Assembly (NCBI RefSeq): GCF_019802255.1 | Contig: NZ_JAHYSS010000005.1 | Span: forward strand, 372,001 to 436,000 | Direction of reading: 5' to 3' | Length of the DNA: 64,000 bases | From: Pedobacter polysacchareus | GTDB taxonomy: Bacteria > Bacteroidota > Bacteroidia > Sphingobacteriales > Sphingobacteriaceae | Shown here: positions 36,501 to 42,851 of the stretch, in pieces | How the letters are laid out: the number at the start of each line of letters is the position of its first letter | How positions within the stretch are numbered: position 1 is the first letter of the stretch | Notes under the pieces: generated by a model | Databases searched by the model: none | The model's input: only the letters and a program-made list of their open reading frames with translations | What the model was told of the DNA's origin: nothing | Made by a program: the position numbers and the translations under genes

Positions 36501-37241
36501 CTTGAAATAAGGATGGATATATTCAGGGGTATTAAAGTTTTCTTTACTGAAAAGGTGTAAGGTGCCGCCAAGGGCTAAAGCGCTAAATATTACGGTATTT
36601 CCAAGGTCGGTAGCCATAGTGGCACCTACTGCATAGTTTTTACAGTTGGATAGGGGTAAATGAGCAGCTAAGCCAAGTATATAATCTGTTAAAGAATGAT
36701 GTTCAATCAATACCCCTTTAGGAACTCCTGTAGAGCCTGAAGTATAGATGACATAAGCAATCTGATCTGGAGAAACAGCAATCTCGATAGCATCGTTTGA
36801 AAATTCAGCCGTGATGCTCCACTCATCGTCCACCAGTAAAATTGGTAATCCTGAGGCTGCAGATAGAAAAGGTAAAGACATCAAATCCGTAATGACCATT
36901 GCCGCATGGCTATCCTGAACCATATATTTCATACGTGCCACCGGAAATTCTGCATCAACAGGAACATAGGCAGCTCCGGCTTTGAAAATGCCTAAAATAC
37001 TGATGAGCATATTTAAAGGGCTATTCAGGCAGATAGGGATGAGGCTTTCTTTAGTTATACCTTTACCTATTAAATAATGGGCAAGGCGATTCGAAAGCTG
37101 ATCCAGTTCCTGATAACTTAGGGCATGATCCTCAAATACGACTGCAGAATGATGGGGCGCTTTTTTGACCTGTTCAGAAAATAAGTCCAGAATGGTATTT
37201 CTATCCGTAAAATGGGAGAGGCTATTCATATCGATTGACAT
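30579..37241 (-). CDS. Hybrid NRPS-PKS-aminotransferase: A-PCP-KS-AT-ACP-AMT
   Basis: The 2220-residue protein starts directly with an adenylation domain (about 10-500), so it is a loading module. Next are PCP (Ser559 in GGNSLL), ketosynthase (about 614-1040, ACSTSLL with Cys786, HGTATPLGDP, KSNFGHLT), acyltransferase (about 1130-1440, GHSIGE with Ser1233), ACP (Ser1558 in GLDSLL) and a class III aminotransferase (about 1740-2165, PLP Lys2000 in TYGKVAGAG). The A code reads D-L-T-K-I-G-H-I-G-K, one change from the Asp code DLTKVGHIGK. HAFHS in the AT suggests malonyl-CoA. There is no KR, DH or ER, so the beta-keto group reaches the AMT. The C-terminal ARLGKDKEGNPAWFV linker is typical after AMT domains. 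Confidence 0.93.
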   Translation of the reverse strand: MSIDMNSLSHFTDRNTILDLFSEQVKKAPHHSAVVFEDHALSYQELDQLSNRLAHYLIGKGITKESLIPICLNSPLNMLISILGIFKAGAAYVPVDAEFPVARMKYMVQDSHAAMVITDLMSLPFLSAASGLPILLVDDEWSITAEFSNDAIEIAVSPDQIAYVIYTSGSTGVPKGVLIEHHSLTDYILGLAAHLPLSNCKNYAVGATMATDLGNTVIFSALALGGTLHLFSKENFNTPEYIHPYFKDQAIDCLKIVPSHWKSLALDGIDLMPAKLLIFGGEALSASMVNEINSPLSNTCRMVNHYGPTETTIGKLLHLINENTEYQHTIPIGKPFSDAKVYVLNAELQEAGTDEPGEIYIGGSGLARGYLNRPELTAERFVKDFISNEPGARLYLTGDLGKKRADGEIEYLGRIDDQVKIRGYRIELGEIESILQTAPGIKQGVILARENQLGDKRLIAYVVVHENYDKKTLISYLESKLPNYMVPQLIVQLEALPFSPNGKVNKAALPDPDVTSLLSNPYQAPNYERENQISEIWKEILGLSRVGIEDNFFELGGNSLLAQKSIALLKTRHGIHLAITRLYQFPIIKDLAAFLDGKESLTTFKKSNILANEDRDIAVIGMSGRFPGADGVAELWELLKAGKESTTFFTEEELDPSFPAEIRNHPDYVKARGIVKEVQGFDAAFFGITPKLAELMDPQQRIFLEIAWQVLEKTGYAAGNYEGPTGVFAGVRVNTYYANNVLPNSDLIDNVGRFQVVTVNDKDYVATRTAYTFNLKGPAVNVQSACSTSLLAVAQAVQSIRSGQCEMALAGGATINAPVNVGHLYEEGAMLSNDGHCRPFDAAAEGTVFSDGAGVVLLKSKAAALRDGDQIYALIKGIGISNDGGGKGSFTAPSAEGQAAAIRMAIDDAGVDPAKISYIETHGTATPLGDPIEIEGLNLAFGLQEKKQYCAIGSVKSNFGHLTCAAGVTGLIKASLALYHQQIPASINYEHANPNIDFENSPFIVNTRLTDWGGQHRLAGVSSFGVGGTNVHIILESHANQVSASPIAGPSRPLQLISWSAKNEQSLNQYGEKLAAYLANDSDLALPDIAYTLNQHRKSFPFRRFVLAADLESLKIELGNSLAAGQTKKNPGTIREVVFTFPGQGAQFPGMGKALYDHEPVFRMAMEECNAILMPKLQESLLDIIYPQEINQAAEEQLKNTKYSQPALFMIGYALGKLWMSWGVLPSAFIGHSIGEFAAAHFAGVLSLPDALNIIATRGQLMSELPGGSMLSVREKAETLRPLLPAEIAIAAINSPDLCVLAGPDDAIAAFSVLLNEKEIANRLLHTSHAFHSYMMDPVLEPFTKELLQLKFNAPLIPIYSTVKGRKMTDQEATDPTYWANHLRSSVLFDDAAAELLAENPGKAFIEMGPGNATATFLRQQPQGKNNLIISSLEMPKDQESAYHSLLKAFGQLWLNGYQPDWTAFYKEEKRIRLVDLPTYAFNKIKYWVEAPVSTNFNAPFTFNPVEESQISSNQQTTAVMRKQSLISQIKDILENTSGIDMQDASAEMSFIEMGLDSLLLTQIAIALKKSFQVPVTFRQLNEEFSNLELLANYLDQQLPPENATAVSSASIAPPTAPAVNSWNTSSNGNHVGYHPQNSVAAIDLISQQIQLLARQVALLQGSPAPIAQNSVSVMVTPPVPPQEALTLRNGKTPDLTPEELVEIKKPFGASPKIEKQSAALSPAQQAYLDDLTARYTQKTASSKRYTQENRSHMADPRVVSGFKPATKELVYSIVINKSKGSKFWDLDGNEYIDALNGFGSNMLGYQPDVIKNALLDQIEKGYEIGPQHELAGEVSKLICEFTDFDRSALCNTGSEAVLGAMRIARTVTGRSLIVAFTGSYHGIVDEVIVRGSKKLKSFPAAPGIMPEAVQNMLILDYGTDESLRIIKERAHELAAVLVEPVQSRRPEFQPIAFLKSLRTLTEEAGTALIFDEVISGFRFHPRGTQGLFDIKADLGTYGKVAGAGISIGIIAGKRKFMDALDGGFWQYGDDSIPEIGVTYFAGTFVRHPLALATAKASLTYMKEQGPGLQSGLNDQTKYIADTLNAIIKKLDVPMFIAQFGSLWRVKFLEDYAYTELFFTLMRLKGIHILEGFSCFLTTAHSQGDIDKIINSFEDSLMELKKAGFIPIYSHPAETEKIPAKMDIFNSPPVPNARLGKDKEGNPAWFVEDEKNPGKYLQVN

Positions 37242-37334
37242 TTAATCTCTTTTAATATTTGATTATTCAGCAAAAAACAGGCTTATTTTTTTAAAATTAA
37301 TAAGATTGATGGAAATTATACATTCTGCCATGAT

Positions 37335-37342
37335 CAAAAATA
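37335..37342 (-). promoter_or_regulatory. Candidate -7 box of the NRPS/PKS operon
   Basis: On the minus strand this reads TATTTTTG, matching TAnnTTTG. A TTTG lies at 37371-37368 on the same strand, but the gap between them is 25 bases rather than the usual 19-21. It would place the start of transcription about 90 bases before the start codon at 37241. Confidence 0.3.
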
Positions 37343-37591
37343 CTAAAATAGCCGGTTTATTTTCAGGCAAATAAATGCCTGAGGAGTATGCAGCAGGAGT
37401 AACTGCGTGTACGTTAGTAAATAGCAAGGTCTGATTGTCTGTGAATATGGCCTCCTTTTAGGAAAAGGAATGAAATGCAGGGCCGTAATTTTTTTTGTAA
37501 AAAAAGAAAAAAATTCCCGCTTATTAAACAGGAAGGTAGATTAACGTGGATTAATGCCTGATATTGTGGTGTAGTGTACCCAATAGTGTAC

Positions 37592-37615
37592 AAAAAAAGC
37601 CGCTAAACAGCAGCT
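37592..37615 (-). terminator. Intrinsic terminator of the small MAKSQATF-type gene
   Basis: On the minus strand a 7-bp stem (AGCTGCT against AGCGGCT, one G-U pair) with a short TTT-containing loop is followed by a run of seven T. It lies 12 bases past the stop codon at 37627. Confidence 0.6.
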
Positions 37616-37626
37616 CTCTTATTTTT

Positions 37627-37836
37627 TTATTTCTTTTCGGGTCCTTTTTCTGGTGCCTTTTCCGGTGGAGTAGATACAATCTCTCCGAATTCATTCACAT
37701 AAGCCATCATGCTTTCTAGATCACCACCAGTAGAATTTTGTTGACGCTCTTGCTTGCGATGTTCTTTATCTTCTTTTTTCTTCTGCCTGTTTTTTTCTAG
37801 TTGCTTCTTCATGAAGGTAGCCTGAGATTTAGCCAT
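37627..37836 (-). CDS. Conserved small Lys/Gln-rich protein
   Basis: This 69-residue, strongly basic protein starts MAKSQATFMKKQLEKNRQKKK and ends with a short block MMAYVNEFGEIVSTPPEK. Proteins of this build are common in Bacteroidota, often just before a cold-shock protein gene; no csp gene is adjacent here. The highly charged helix and the conserved AYV(N/D)E(F/Y)G tail suggest a nucleic-acid- or ribosome-associated role, but the function is unknown. It ends at its own hairpin terminator. The start ATG is clear. Confidence 0.72.
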   Translation of the reverse strand: MAKSQATFMKKQLEKNRQKKKEDKEHRKQERQQNSTGGDLESMMAYVNEFGEIVSTPPEKAPEKGPEKK

Positions 37837-37988
37837 AAATTCAATGTATTAGTTAAAAAATAACCTTCTCCTCTGGTTTTACCTATTCTTTAATGCCTGA
37901 TTACCTGAGTCCCCTATGGATCAATAATGGCTAGAATGTAATTTAATTCTCGGGAGGCAACGGATCAGCAACCTGGAGAAATTGAAAC

Positions 37989-38009
37989 CTAATCAATCGA
38001 ATTGATTAG
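37989..38009. repeat. Inverted repeat, possible operator
   Basis: CTAATCAAT and ATTGATTAG are perfect 9-base arms around the 3-base centre CGA. The site lies in a divergent intergenic region 153 bases upstream of one gene and 216 upstream of the other. The dyad size fits a dimeric regulator site, but no regulator gene is nearby. Confidence 0.4.
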
Positions 38010-38201
38010 TGGGTAAGTAGAAAGAGAATAGTTGTAATGATATCCCGTTTCATGCAAATATAAACAATTTTATGTTCATAATCAATTCTCTGAGCGGTAA
38101 AATGATGGTTCTTGAAGAAAGCAGGTGTTTAAACGCCTTTTGATGCTTAATATGAATGAATCTAAATTGCATTCTCTAGCCTCTTTTGAGCTTTCAATTT
38201 C

Positions 38202-38209
38202 TATTTTTG
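38202..38209 (+). promoter_or_regulatory. Candidate -7 box of the CDGSH gene
   Basis: TATTTTTG matches TAnnTTTG and lies 15 bases before the start codon at 38225. An upstream TTTG is at 38185-38188, which is closer than the usual spacing, so the -33 box is doubtful. Confidence 0.35.
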
Positions 38210-38224
38210 TCAAAAATTTAAAAG

Positions 38225-38449
38225 ATGTCAAAAACAAAACTAACCATAAATAACAACGGATCTGTAAAGATCGAAGGGGACTTTGAAATTGTAGATATGC
38301 AGGGAAATGAATACAATTTGCAAGGTAGAACAGCCTTGTCGATCTGCCGTTGTGGATTATCTGCTAACAAACCTTTCTGTGATGGTGCTCACCGTGGTCA
38401 TTTTGAGCATGAAGCCGTAGCATTCGCACTTCCTCCGAAAAAAGTATAA
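38225..38449 (+). CDS. CDGSH iron-sulfur domain protein
   Basis: The 74-residue protein carries the full [2Fe-2S] ligand set of CDGSH proteins: Cys41, Cys43, Cys52 and His56 in the block CRCGLSANKPFCDGAH (41-56), with Ala in place of Ser before the His. Such small mitoNEET-like proteins bind a labile redox-active cluster with three Cys and one His. The N-terminal half forms a short beta-strand region. The gene is monocistronic and followed by an intrinsic terminator. Physiological role in bacteria is poorly known; redox or iron handling is likely. Confidence 0.9.
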   Translation: MSKTKLTINNNGSVKIEGDFEIVDMQGNEYNLQGRTALSICRCGLSANKPFCDGAHRGHFEHEAVAFALPPKKV

Positions 38450-38472
38450 GCAGGGAATCATCAAAAATTATA

Positions 38473-38508
38473 AAAAAGGGTGTTCAATTAGGTTTGAGCA
38501 CCCTTTTT
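38473..38508 (+). terminator. Intrinsic terminator of the CDGSH gene
   Basis: A 10-bp stem (GGGTGTTCAA against TTGAGCACCC, one G-U pair) with A-rich 5' flank and a T5 tract after it. It lies about 25 bases past the stop codon. Confidence 0.8.
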
Positions 38509-38551
38509 GCGTTAGTAGGAATACTGTTGGATATTGGGTTTAACTGTGTTC

Positions 38552-38577
38552 AGCCTTGCTAGTTCTTTAGCAAGGCT
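38552..38577. repeat. Perfect 10-bp hairpin
   Basis: AGCCTTGCTA and TAGCAAGGCT form a perfect stem with a 6-base loop, followed by TTT. It could act as a second terminator. Its arm resembles the arm of the larger palindrome 30 bases downstream (CTAGCAAAGCCCTA), which suggests a related repeat unit. Confidence 0.6.
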
Positions 38578-38606
38578 TTAAATTGGGGCTGGCGGGGCAT
38601 TTGGCC

Positions 38607-38657
38607 CTAGCAAAGCCCTAGTAGCTGCCTGCCAGAGCTCTGGTAGGGCTTTGCTAG
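38607..38657. repeat. Nested palindromic element (REP-like)
   Basis: Perfect 14-base arms (CTAGCAAAGCCCTA at 38607-38620 and its complement at 38644-38657) enclose 23 bases that contain a perfect 12-base palindrome, CCAGAGCTCTGG (38632-38643). The surrounding 60 bases are G+C-rich compared with the AT-rich neighbourhood. There is no T tract, so this is not a standard terminator. It resembles repetitive extragenic palindromes. Confidence 0.55.
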
Positions 38658-38757
38658 AATTGAACTGTCCTATACTGGAATAAACTTACATTGTAAGCTC
38701 AGTTGTTTCGGTTAGGGATAGAAATATAGCATACCAGAAGAAAGGATTAAGTACCTT

Positions 38758-39330
38758 TTATTTGCTAAGCGTTAAGGTATAGCTTGCGCTGATTTTAGCT
38801 TTGATGGTATCCGTGATTGATTTTCTGGGTTTAATCACCATTGTGTAGGTTAAGCCTCCATCATTCAAATAGCTTTTTAACAACTCTTTGTCCATAACCT
38901 GGGTCAGGCCGAAATTTGTAGAAATTGCATCAACAGAAGAGGTATTGATGAATTTGGCCAGACTATCTGTCTTACTGCTGCTCACTAAATTTACCCTTAC
39001 AGATCCGATATTGCTGAAATTATTTTTCACACTTACACTGTCCTTAACCTTGGGTACATAAGTAAAGCTGAAGTTTGAAAGTCTGGCAGTTTGGATGTTG
39101 TTTACGCTGAAGTTCTCTCCTCCCAGGTCGGCAATTGCAGCCTGGATATTTACGGTGGTTGGAAGATTCTTGATGACAACAGAGTCTCTGTTTACTAGCA
39201 TAGGAGGGATGCTGATGAGTATCGTGTCGGGCTTAATAATGACATCCCGCTGGATGCTTTCCGAAACTTTATTGCAAGCTGAAAATGCCAGTAGAAGAGT
39301 AACTGCTATTAAAAATAAGTTCGTTTTCAT
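38758..39330 (-). CDS. Lipoprotein of unknown function
   Basis: The 190-residue protein starts MKTNLFLIAVTLLLAFSACN, a lipoprotein signal with lipobox AFSAC, so it is probably membrane-anchored on the periplasmic side. An upstream in-frame ATG at 39348 would add six residues that do not improve the signal, so 39330 is preferred. The mature part is rich in Ser, Thr, Val and Asn and looks beta-sheet-like, with repeated DSV/VSVKN-type strands. No family is recognised. It has no operon partner. Confidence 0.7.
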   Translation of the reverse strand: MKTNLFLIAVTLLLAFSACNKVSESIQRDVIIKPDTILISIPPMLVNRDSVVIKNLPTTVNIQAAIADLGGENFSVNNIQTARLSNFSFTYVPKVKDSVSVKNNFSNIGSVRVNLVSSSKTDSLAKFINTSSVDAISTNFGLTQVMDKELLKSYLNDGGLTYTMVIKPRKSITDTIKAKISASYTLTLSK

Positions 39331-39788
39331 GAAGGCAAAAGTAAACATTAAGCGGCAGATTTAGGAACGCTCTTTTGGAAGATGTGATACGAAGAAAGCG
39401 GCTGGAGATCCTGCTGGATTGCCAGCAGCATAAGCATCTGAAATGGACTGCTGTTTTCTTTCTGAATTGTTGTTTTGAGCTAGAAAATAGGAGGGATGTT
39501 TTGCTTTTTTATGTGCTTAATTCCTTACCTTGTCAGGAGCTCCTGATCGCTGCTTTTTATCTTTAAAAACTCAAAACCTCCCTAATATTTGGCTAAAATT
39601 GGCACCCATATAATGTTTTGTTGGTTGTTTTAACTGGTTGTTTTTCAGTGCTATTAAGTGTATATAGTTGATCTTTAGCTAAAGATTAGATAAATTTTGA
39701 GTCTATTTTTTTTACTATTTTACAGAATTTAATTCTGTATGCCTATTTATGTTGCTGTATGGCAATTAGTTAGGTGTGTTTTGTTTGA
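39331..39788. other. Intergenic region upstream of the lipoprotein gene
   Basis: These 458 bases precede the minus-strand lipoprotein gene and follow the stop of another minus-strand gene. The sequence is AT-rich with a 16-base perfect palindrome ATCTTTAGCTAAAGAT at 39671-39686. A short plus-strand open frame at 39375-39566 looks spurious. No RNA gene is recognised. Confidence 0.45.
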
Positions 39789-40040
39789 TTAATATTGTTG
39801 ACGTTGGTAGGCTGCCGAAAAATCGGTTCTCATCTCCTTAAACCTGGCGACAACAGTTGCGATGAATGCCTCGTCAAGGATCTGGAAAATCTCATTTGCG
39901 CCACCTCCTGTAAGGTCTAGTTCGGATAATTTATAGCTCTGCTCCAGTCCACCCTGCTCGAACTTAATGATGTATTTTTGGTTCATATTGAACAAGGTGA
40001 TTTTGCATTCCGGGTGTGGTAGTTCTGCGATTACTCTCAT
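39789..40040 (-). CDS. Conserved small protein, Bacteroidota-type
   Basis: This 83-residue protein starts MRVIAELPHPECKITLFNMNQKYIIKFEQG and continues with YKLSEL and a helical tail EIFQILDEAFIATVVARFKEMR. It looks like a small conserved Bacteroidota protein of unknown function, with a beta-rich half followed by helices. No cofactor motif is visible. It lies downstream of the S46 peptidase gene, but the hairpin terminator at 40053-40091 lies between them, so it probably has its own promoter or depends on read-through. Confidence 0.72.
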   Translation of the reverse strand: MRVIAELPHPECKITLFNMNQKYIIKFEQGGLEQSYKLSELDLTGGGANEIFQILDEAFIATVVARFKEMRTDFSAAYQRQQY

Positions 40041-40052
40041 GTGATCAGTTGT

Positions 40053-40091
40053 AAAAAGGGCCGTCTTTACCTAGTTGGAAGACGGCCTTTT
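40053..40091 (-). terminator. Intrinsic terminator of the S46 peptidase gene
   Basis: A 9-bp G+C-rich stem (GGCCGTCTT and AAGACGGCC) with an 11-base loop is followed on the minus strand by C and TTTTT. It sits 16 bases past the peptidase stop. On the plus strand it is also flanked by TTTT, so it may work both ways. Confidence 0.78.
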
Positions 40092-40106
40092 GGTGTCATA
40101 TTTAGA

Positions 40107-42275
40107 TTAAAGTTTAACGCCCATTTCCTTAATCAGGTAATCGGCTTTGTCGATTTTTGAAGCTACCCATAAGACGTAACGAATGTCTACGCCAATAGAT
40201 CTGCTGTAGCTTTCATTCCAGGCATAATCATTAATGGTAGCGCCATAAGCACGGTCAAAGTTGACTCCAATTAGTTCGCCTTTGGCATTCATAATTGGTG
40301 AACCTGAGTTTCCACCTGTGGTGTCCATGTTGTATAAGAAAGCTACAGGAACATCATTCAGGTCTTTTTTAGCGTAAGGACCGAAGTCTTTAGCATCCCA
40401 TAAGGCTTTAATTTGTGCAGGATAACCAAAATCTGGGTTTCCAGTAGTTCCTTTTTCCAAAATACCTTTAACGGTGGTGTAAGGCCTCATGTAAGCAGCG
40501 TCTGCTGCCCAGTATCCTCTTACATATCCGTAAGTAAGACGTAAAGTGCTGTTGGCATCCGGAATGAAATCTTTCTTCATGAATTTCTCTTTTACATTCA
40601 CGTAATCACCCATTAGCTTGTTTAAAAGGCCGTCTCTGCGGTCCTTTTCAGGCTTTAATTCCGTGATTTGCTTAGCAATGTCTTGCTCAAAAAGCAATAA
40701 GCCGTCGTTATAGTCGGCAATTGATTTAGGCGATTTTAACAAGTTGTTCATCACATAAGATTCGTCTTTAAGCTTGCTGAGGCCGATGCTGTTGTCTATG
40801 AACTGGTCAATAACAGCGTTGCTATTCGTTCCTTTGCTGGTGATTTTATTCACTGCAGTTACTTTTTGATTCGGATTGAAAGCTGCGGCATCCGTAAGCA
40901 TTCTTTTGAAGATTTTCTTGTCTACATCAATATCATATGCCTCATAATTTGCTGCTAAGCTCTGTTTAAGCTTATTGATGTTCTGATCAAAGAAAGCTTG
41001 CTTTTGTGCTGCAGGCTGAGCATCAAGCGCAGCTTTGAAGTTGTTGATATTTCTGGAGACATTTAATAAACTAGTCGAATTGTAGATTTGTGAGAACCAT
41101 AAGTCTCTCTGCGCATCGCCATTGATGATTTTGTACAGGTTGTCAATATCGCTCATTAAACTGCCGTATTTTGCTTTTACATCTACATTGCTGTTGATGA
41201 ATTGGGCCAATGCAGCGTCTTCCTGTTTCTTTTGGCCAATCAGGTCAATGCCTTTTAAGCCTTGAAGTTTGCCTCTGTAGTTTTTCAATACATTGGCGTT
41301 TCTTTTGATTCTGGTCGCCAGTTTGAGCTCTGTAGTTTTATTCTTCTTGCCTGCATTTTCCATGGTGGTATTCTGGAAATCATACAATTCAGAAGTGTAT
41401 GGCAATACAAATTGCTGCTGATATTGGATAAATTCAGCTGGACGGTGGCGGAAAGTTCGTCCTGGATAGCCTAAAATAAATACGAAATCTTCCTCGTTAG
41501 TTCCATTCGGATTTACTTTAAGGAATTTCTTAGGGCTGTAAGGTACGTTGTCTTTCGAATATTTAGCTGGAGAACCATCCTTAGCTACGTACGCGCGCAT
41601 GAAAGAGAAGTCTCCAGTATGACGAGGCCATACCCAGTTGTCTGTCTCCCCTCCAAATTCGCCAATCTGACGGTTTGGAACGTATACCAATCTCACATCC
41701 TGTATGGTCTTGTAACGGAAAAGAACATAGGTCTTTCCGATAAACATTTCAGATACTTCTGCTTTGATGCTTGGGTCTTTTTTCTCTGCTTCCAATGCAA
41801 TGTTTTTCATTGCATTGTTGATGATTTGTAGTCTTGAAGCGGGATCTTCTACCTGTGCTGCAGCGCCTAAAACTTTATCTGATACATCTTCATAACTGTC
41901 AGTAATACGACAGGTTAGTCCTTTTGCTTCAATTTCTTCTTCATGTGATTTGGCTACGAATCCGTTGGTCAGGTAATCATGCTCTGGTGTGCTCGCCAAC
42001 TGTACTGCGCTGAAAGCACAATGGTGATTGGTGATGATCAATCCTTCACCAGAAACAAAGGATCCGGTGCATCCGCCTACGTTCACTAAGGCGTCTACCA
42101 GGCTGGTGCCATTTGGGTTGTAAATTTCATTTTGATCTATCTTTAAGCCTGCTTTCTTTAGGTCAAGTTTGTGAATCTCGCTCAAAGGAAACATCCCTTC
42201 ATCCCAGGGTTTGTAGCCCGATTGGATCACGCCAAAGGCGAGCAGGGAAGTGATTAATAAGATTTTCTTATTCAT
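40107..42275 (-). CDS. S46 dipeptidyl peptidase, DPP11-like (Asp/Glu-specific)
   Basis: The 722-residue serine peptidase has the chymotrypsin-like triad of family S46: His85 (TNHHCAF), Asp222 (RHTGDFSF) and Ser657 (GGNSGSP). The length matches DPP7/DPP11. The S1-pocket position 18 residues after the catalytic Ser is Arg675 (VNFDRAYG). In DPP11 of Porphyromonas the equivalent residue is an Arg giving Asp/Glu specificity, while DPP7 has Gly. An N-terminal hydrophobic segment suggests export to the periplasm. It would release acidic dipeptides from peptides taken up for nutrition. It is divergent from the next gene by 99 bases. Confidence 0.9.
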   Translation of the reverse strand: MNKKILLITSLLAFGVIQSGYKPWDEGMFPLSEIHKLDLKKAGLKIDQNEIYNPNGTSLVDALVNVGGCTGSFVSGEGLIITNHHCAFSAVQLASTPEHDYLTNGFVAKSHEEEIEAKGLTCRITDSYEDVSDKVLGAAAQVEDPASRLQIINNAMKNIALEAEKKDPSIKAEVSEMFIGKTYVLFRYKTIQDVRLVYVPNRQIGEFGGETDNWVWPRHTGDFSFMRAYVAKDGSPAKYSKDNVPYSPKKFLKVNPNGTNEEDFVFILGYPGRTFRHRPAEFIQYQQQFVLPYTSELYDFQNTTMENAGKKNKTTELKLATRIKRNANVLKNYRGKLQGLKGIDLIGQKKQEDAALAQFINSNVDVKAKYGSLMSDIDNLYKIINGDAQRDLWFSQIYNSTSLLNVSRNINNFKAALDAQPAAQKQAFFDQNINKLKQSLAANYEAYDIDVDKKIFKRMLTDAAAFNPNQKVTAVNKITSKGTNSNAVIDQFIDNSIGLSKLKDESYVMNNLLKSPKSIADYNDGLLLFEQDIAKQITELKPEKDRRDGLLNKLMGDYVNVKEKFMKKDFIPDANSTLRLTYGYVRGYWAADAAYMRPYTTVKGILEKGTTGNPDFGYPAQIKALWDAKDFGPYAKKDLNDVPVAFLYNMDTTGGNSGSPIMNAKGELIGVNFDRAYGATINDYAWNESYSRSIGVDIRYVLWVASKIDKADYLIKEMGVKL

Positions 42276-42346
42276 TTCGATGGTGTATGTGATTATAAAA
42301 CCCCAAACTTAGATAAAATATGGCAAACAAAAGGATCGGGCTTTTG

Positions 42347-42354
42347 TATCTTTG
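42347..42354 (+). promoter_or_regulatory. Candidate -7 box for the fRMsr gene run
   Basis: TATCTTTG is a perfect TAnnTTTG match 20 bases before the start at 42375. No clear TTTG is at the expected distance upstream. It would drive the packed run of genes on the plus strand from 42375. Confidence 0.4.
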
Positions 42355-42374
42355 GGTATTCAATAGATCCAGAT

Positions 42375-42851
42375 ATGGCAGAAGATTTAAAAATTATAAC
42401 CGCTACTGATAAAGCGGAGCAATACCGTTCCTTAATCCCTCAGATTGAGGCATTGATTACCGGAGAGACCGATCAGGTCGCAAATTTAGCGAACATTGCT
42501 GCGGCACTAAAAGAGCAGTTTAAATGGTTTTGGGTAGGTTTCTACCTGGTGAAAGAAGGGGAGTTGGTATTAGGTCCATTCCAGGGGCCAGTAGCCTGTA
42601 CCCGCATTCAAAAGGGAAAGGGAGTTTGCGGTGCTGCCTGGGCACAGAAAGAAACCTTGATTGTACCGGATGTAGATGCTTTTCCAGGACATATTGCCTG
42701 TGCAACAGCCTCCAGGTCAGAGATCGTTGTGCCTGTTTTTCAAGGAGATGAAGTGATTGGTGTTTTAGATGTAGATAGTGAGTATTTAGCTCATTTTGAT
42801 GAAGTTGATGCGAAATACTTAAAGGAAATAATCAACTTATTGCATGGCTAA
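42375..42851 (+). CDS. msrC: Free methionine-(R)-sulfoxide reductase (GAF domain)
   Basis: The 158-residue GAF-domain protein has three Cys at 75, 85 and 109 (VACTRI, GVCG, IACATASRSE). The spacings of 10 and 24 equal those of the E. coli enzyme (84, 94, 118). These are the residues used for catalysis and resolving in free Met-R-sulfoxide reductases. It reduces free, not protein-bound, methionine sulfoxide with thioredoxin as partner, in the cytoplasm. It overlaps the next gene by 8 bases. Confidence 0.93.
   Translation: MAEDLKIITATDKAEQYRSLIPQIEALITGETDQVANLANIAAALKEQFKWFWVGFYLVKEGELVLGPFQGPVACTRIQKGKGVCGAAWAQKETLIVPDVDAFPGHIACATASRSEIVVPVFQGDEVIGVLDVDSEYLAHFDEVDAKYLKEIINLLHG

Larger units (their letters stand above)
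37242..37626. other. Intergenic leader region of the NRPS/PKS operon
   Basis: No gene is seen in these 385 bases. They include a possible -7 box (37335-37342, minus strand) and a short inverted repeat TCAGGCA-6 bases-TGCCTGA at 37363-37382, which could be an operator. They also hold the hairpin terminator of the upstream small gene (37592-37615). The leader ahead of the 37241 start codon is about 90 bases from the candidate -7 box. Confidence 0.5.
37837..38224. other. Divergent intergenic region between the small basic protein and CDGSH gene
   Basis: No open frame of note is present in these 388 bases. They contain a 9-bp inverted repeat at 37989-38009 and a candidate plus-strand -7 box at 38202-38209. 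The remainder is AT-rich and shows no RNA gene that I recognise. Confidence 0.5.
38450..38757. other. Intergenic region with terminator and palindromic element
   Basis: No gene is seen in these 308 bases. They hold the CDGSH terminator (38473-38508), a 10-bp hairpin (38552-38577) and a 14-bp long-arm palindrome with an inner 12-bp palindrome (38607-38657). The last 100 bases before the lipoprotein stop at 38758 show nothing else. Confidence 0.55.

Noticed and set aside
39375-39566. Short plus-strand open frame of 63 codons in the gap at 39.3-39.8 kb
   Set aside because: Cys-, Leu- and Phe-rich composition with no ribosome-binding site or recognisable motif; likely chance.
21823-39686. CTTTAGCTAAAG palindrome at 21823-21836 and 39671-39686
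   Set aside because: Two AT-rich copies 18 kb apart, one of them inside coding sequence, are not enough to claim an operator.
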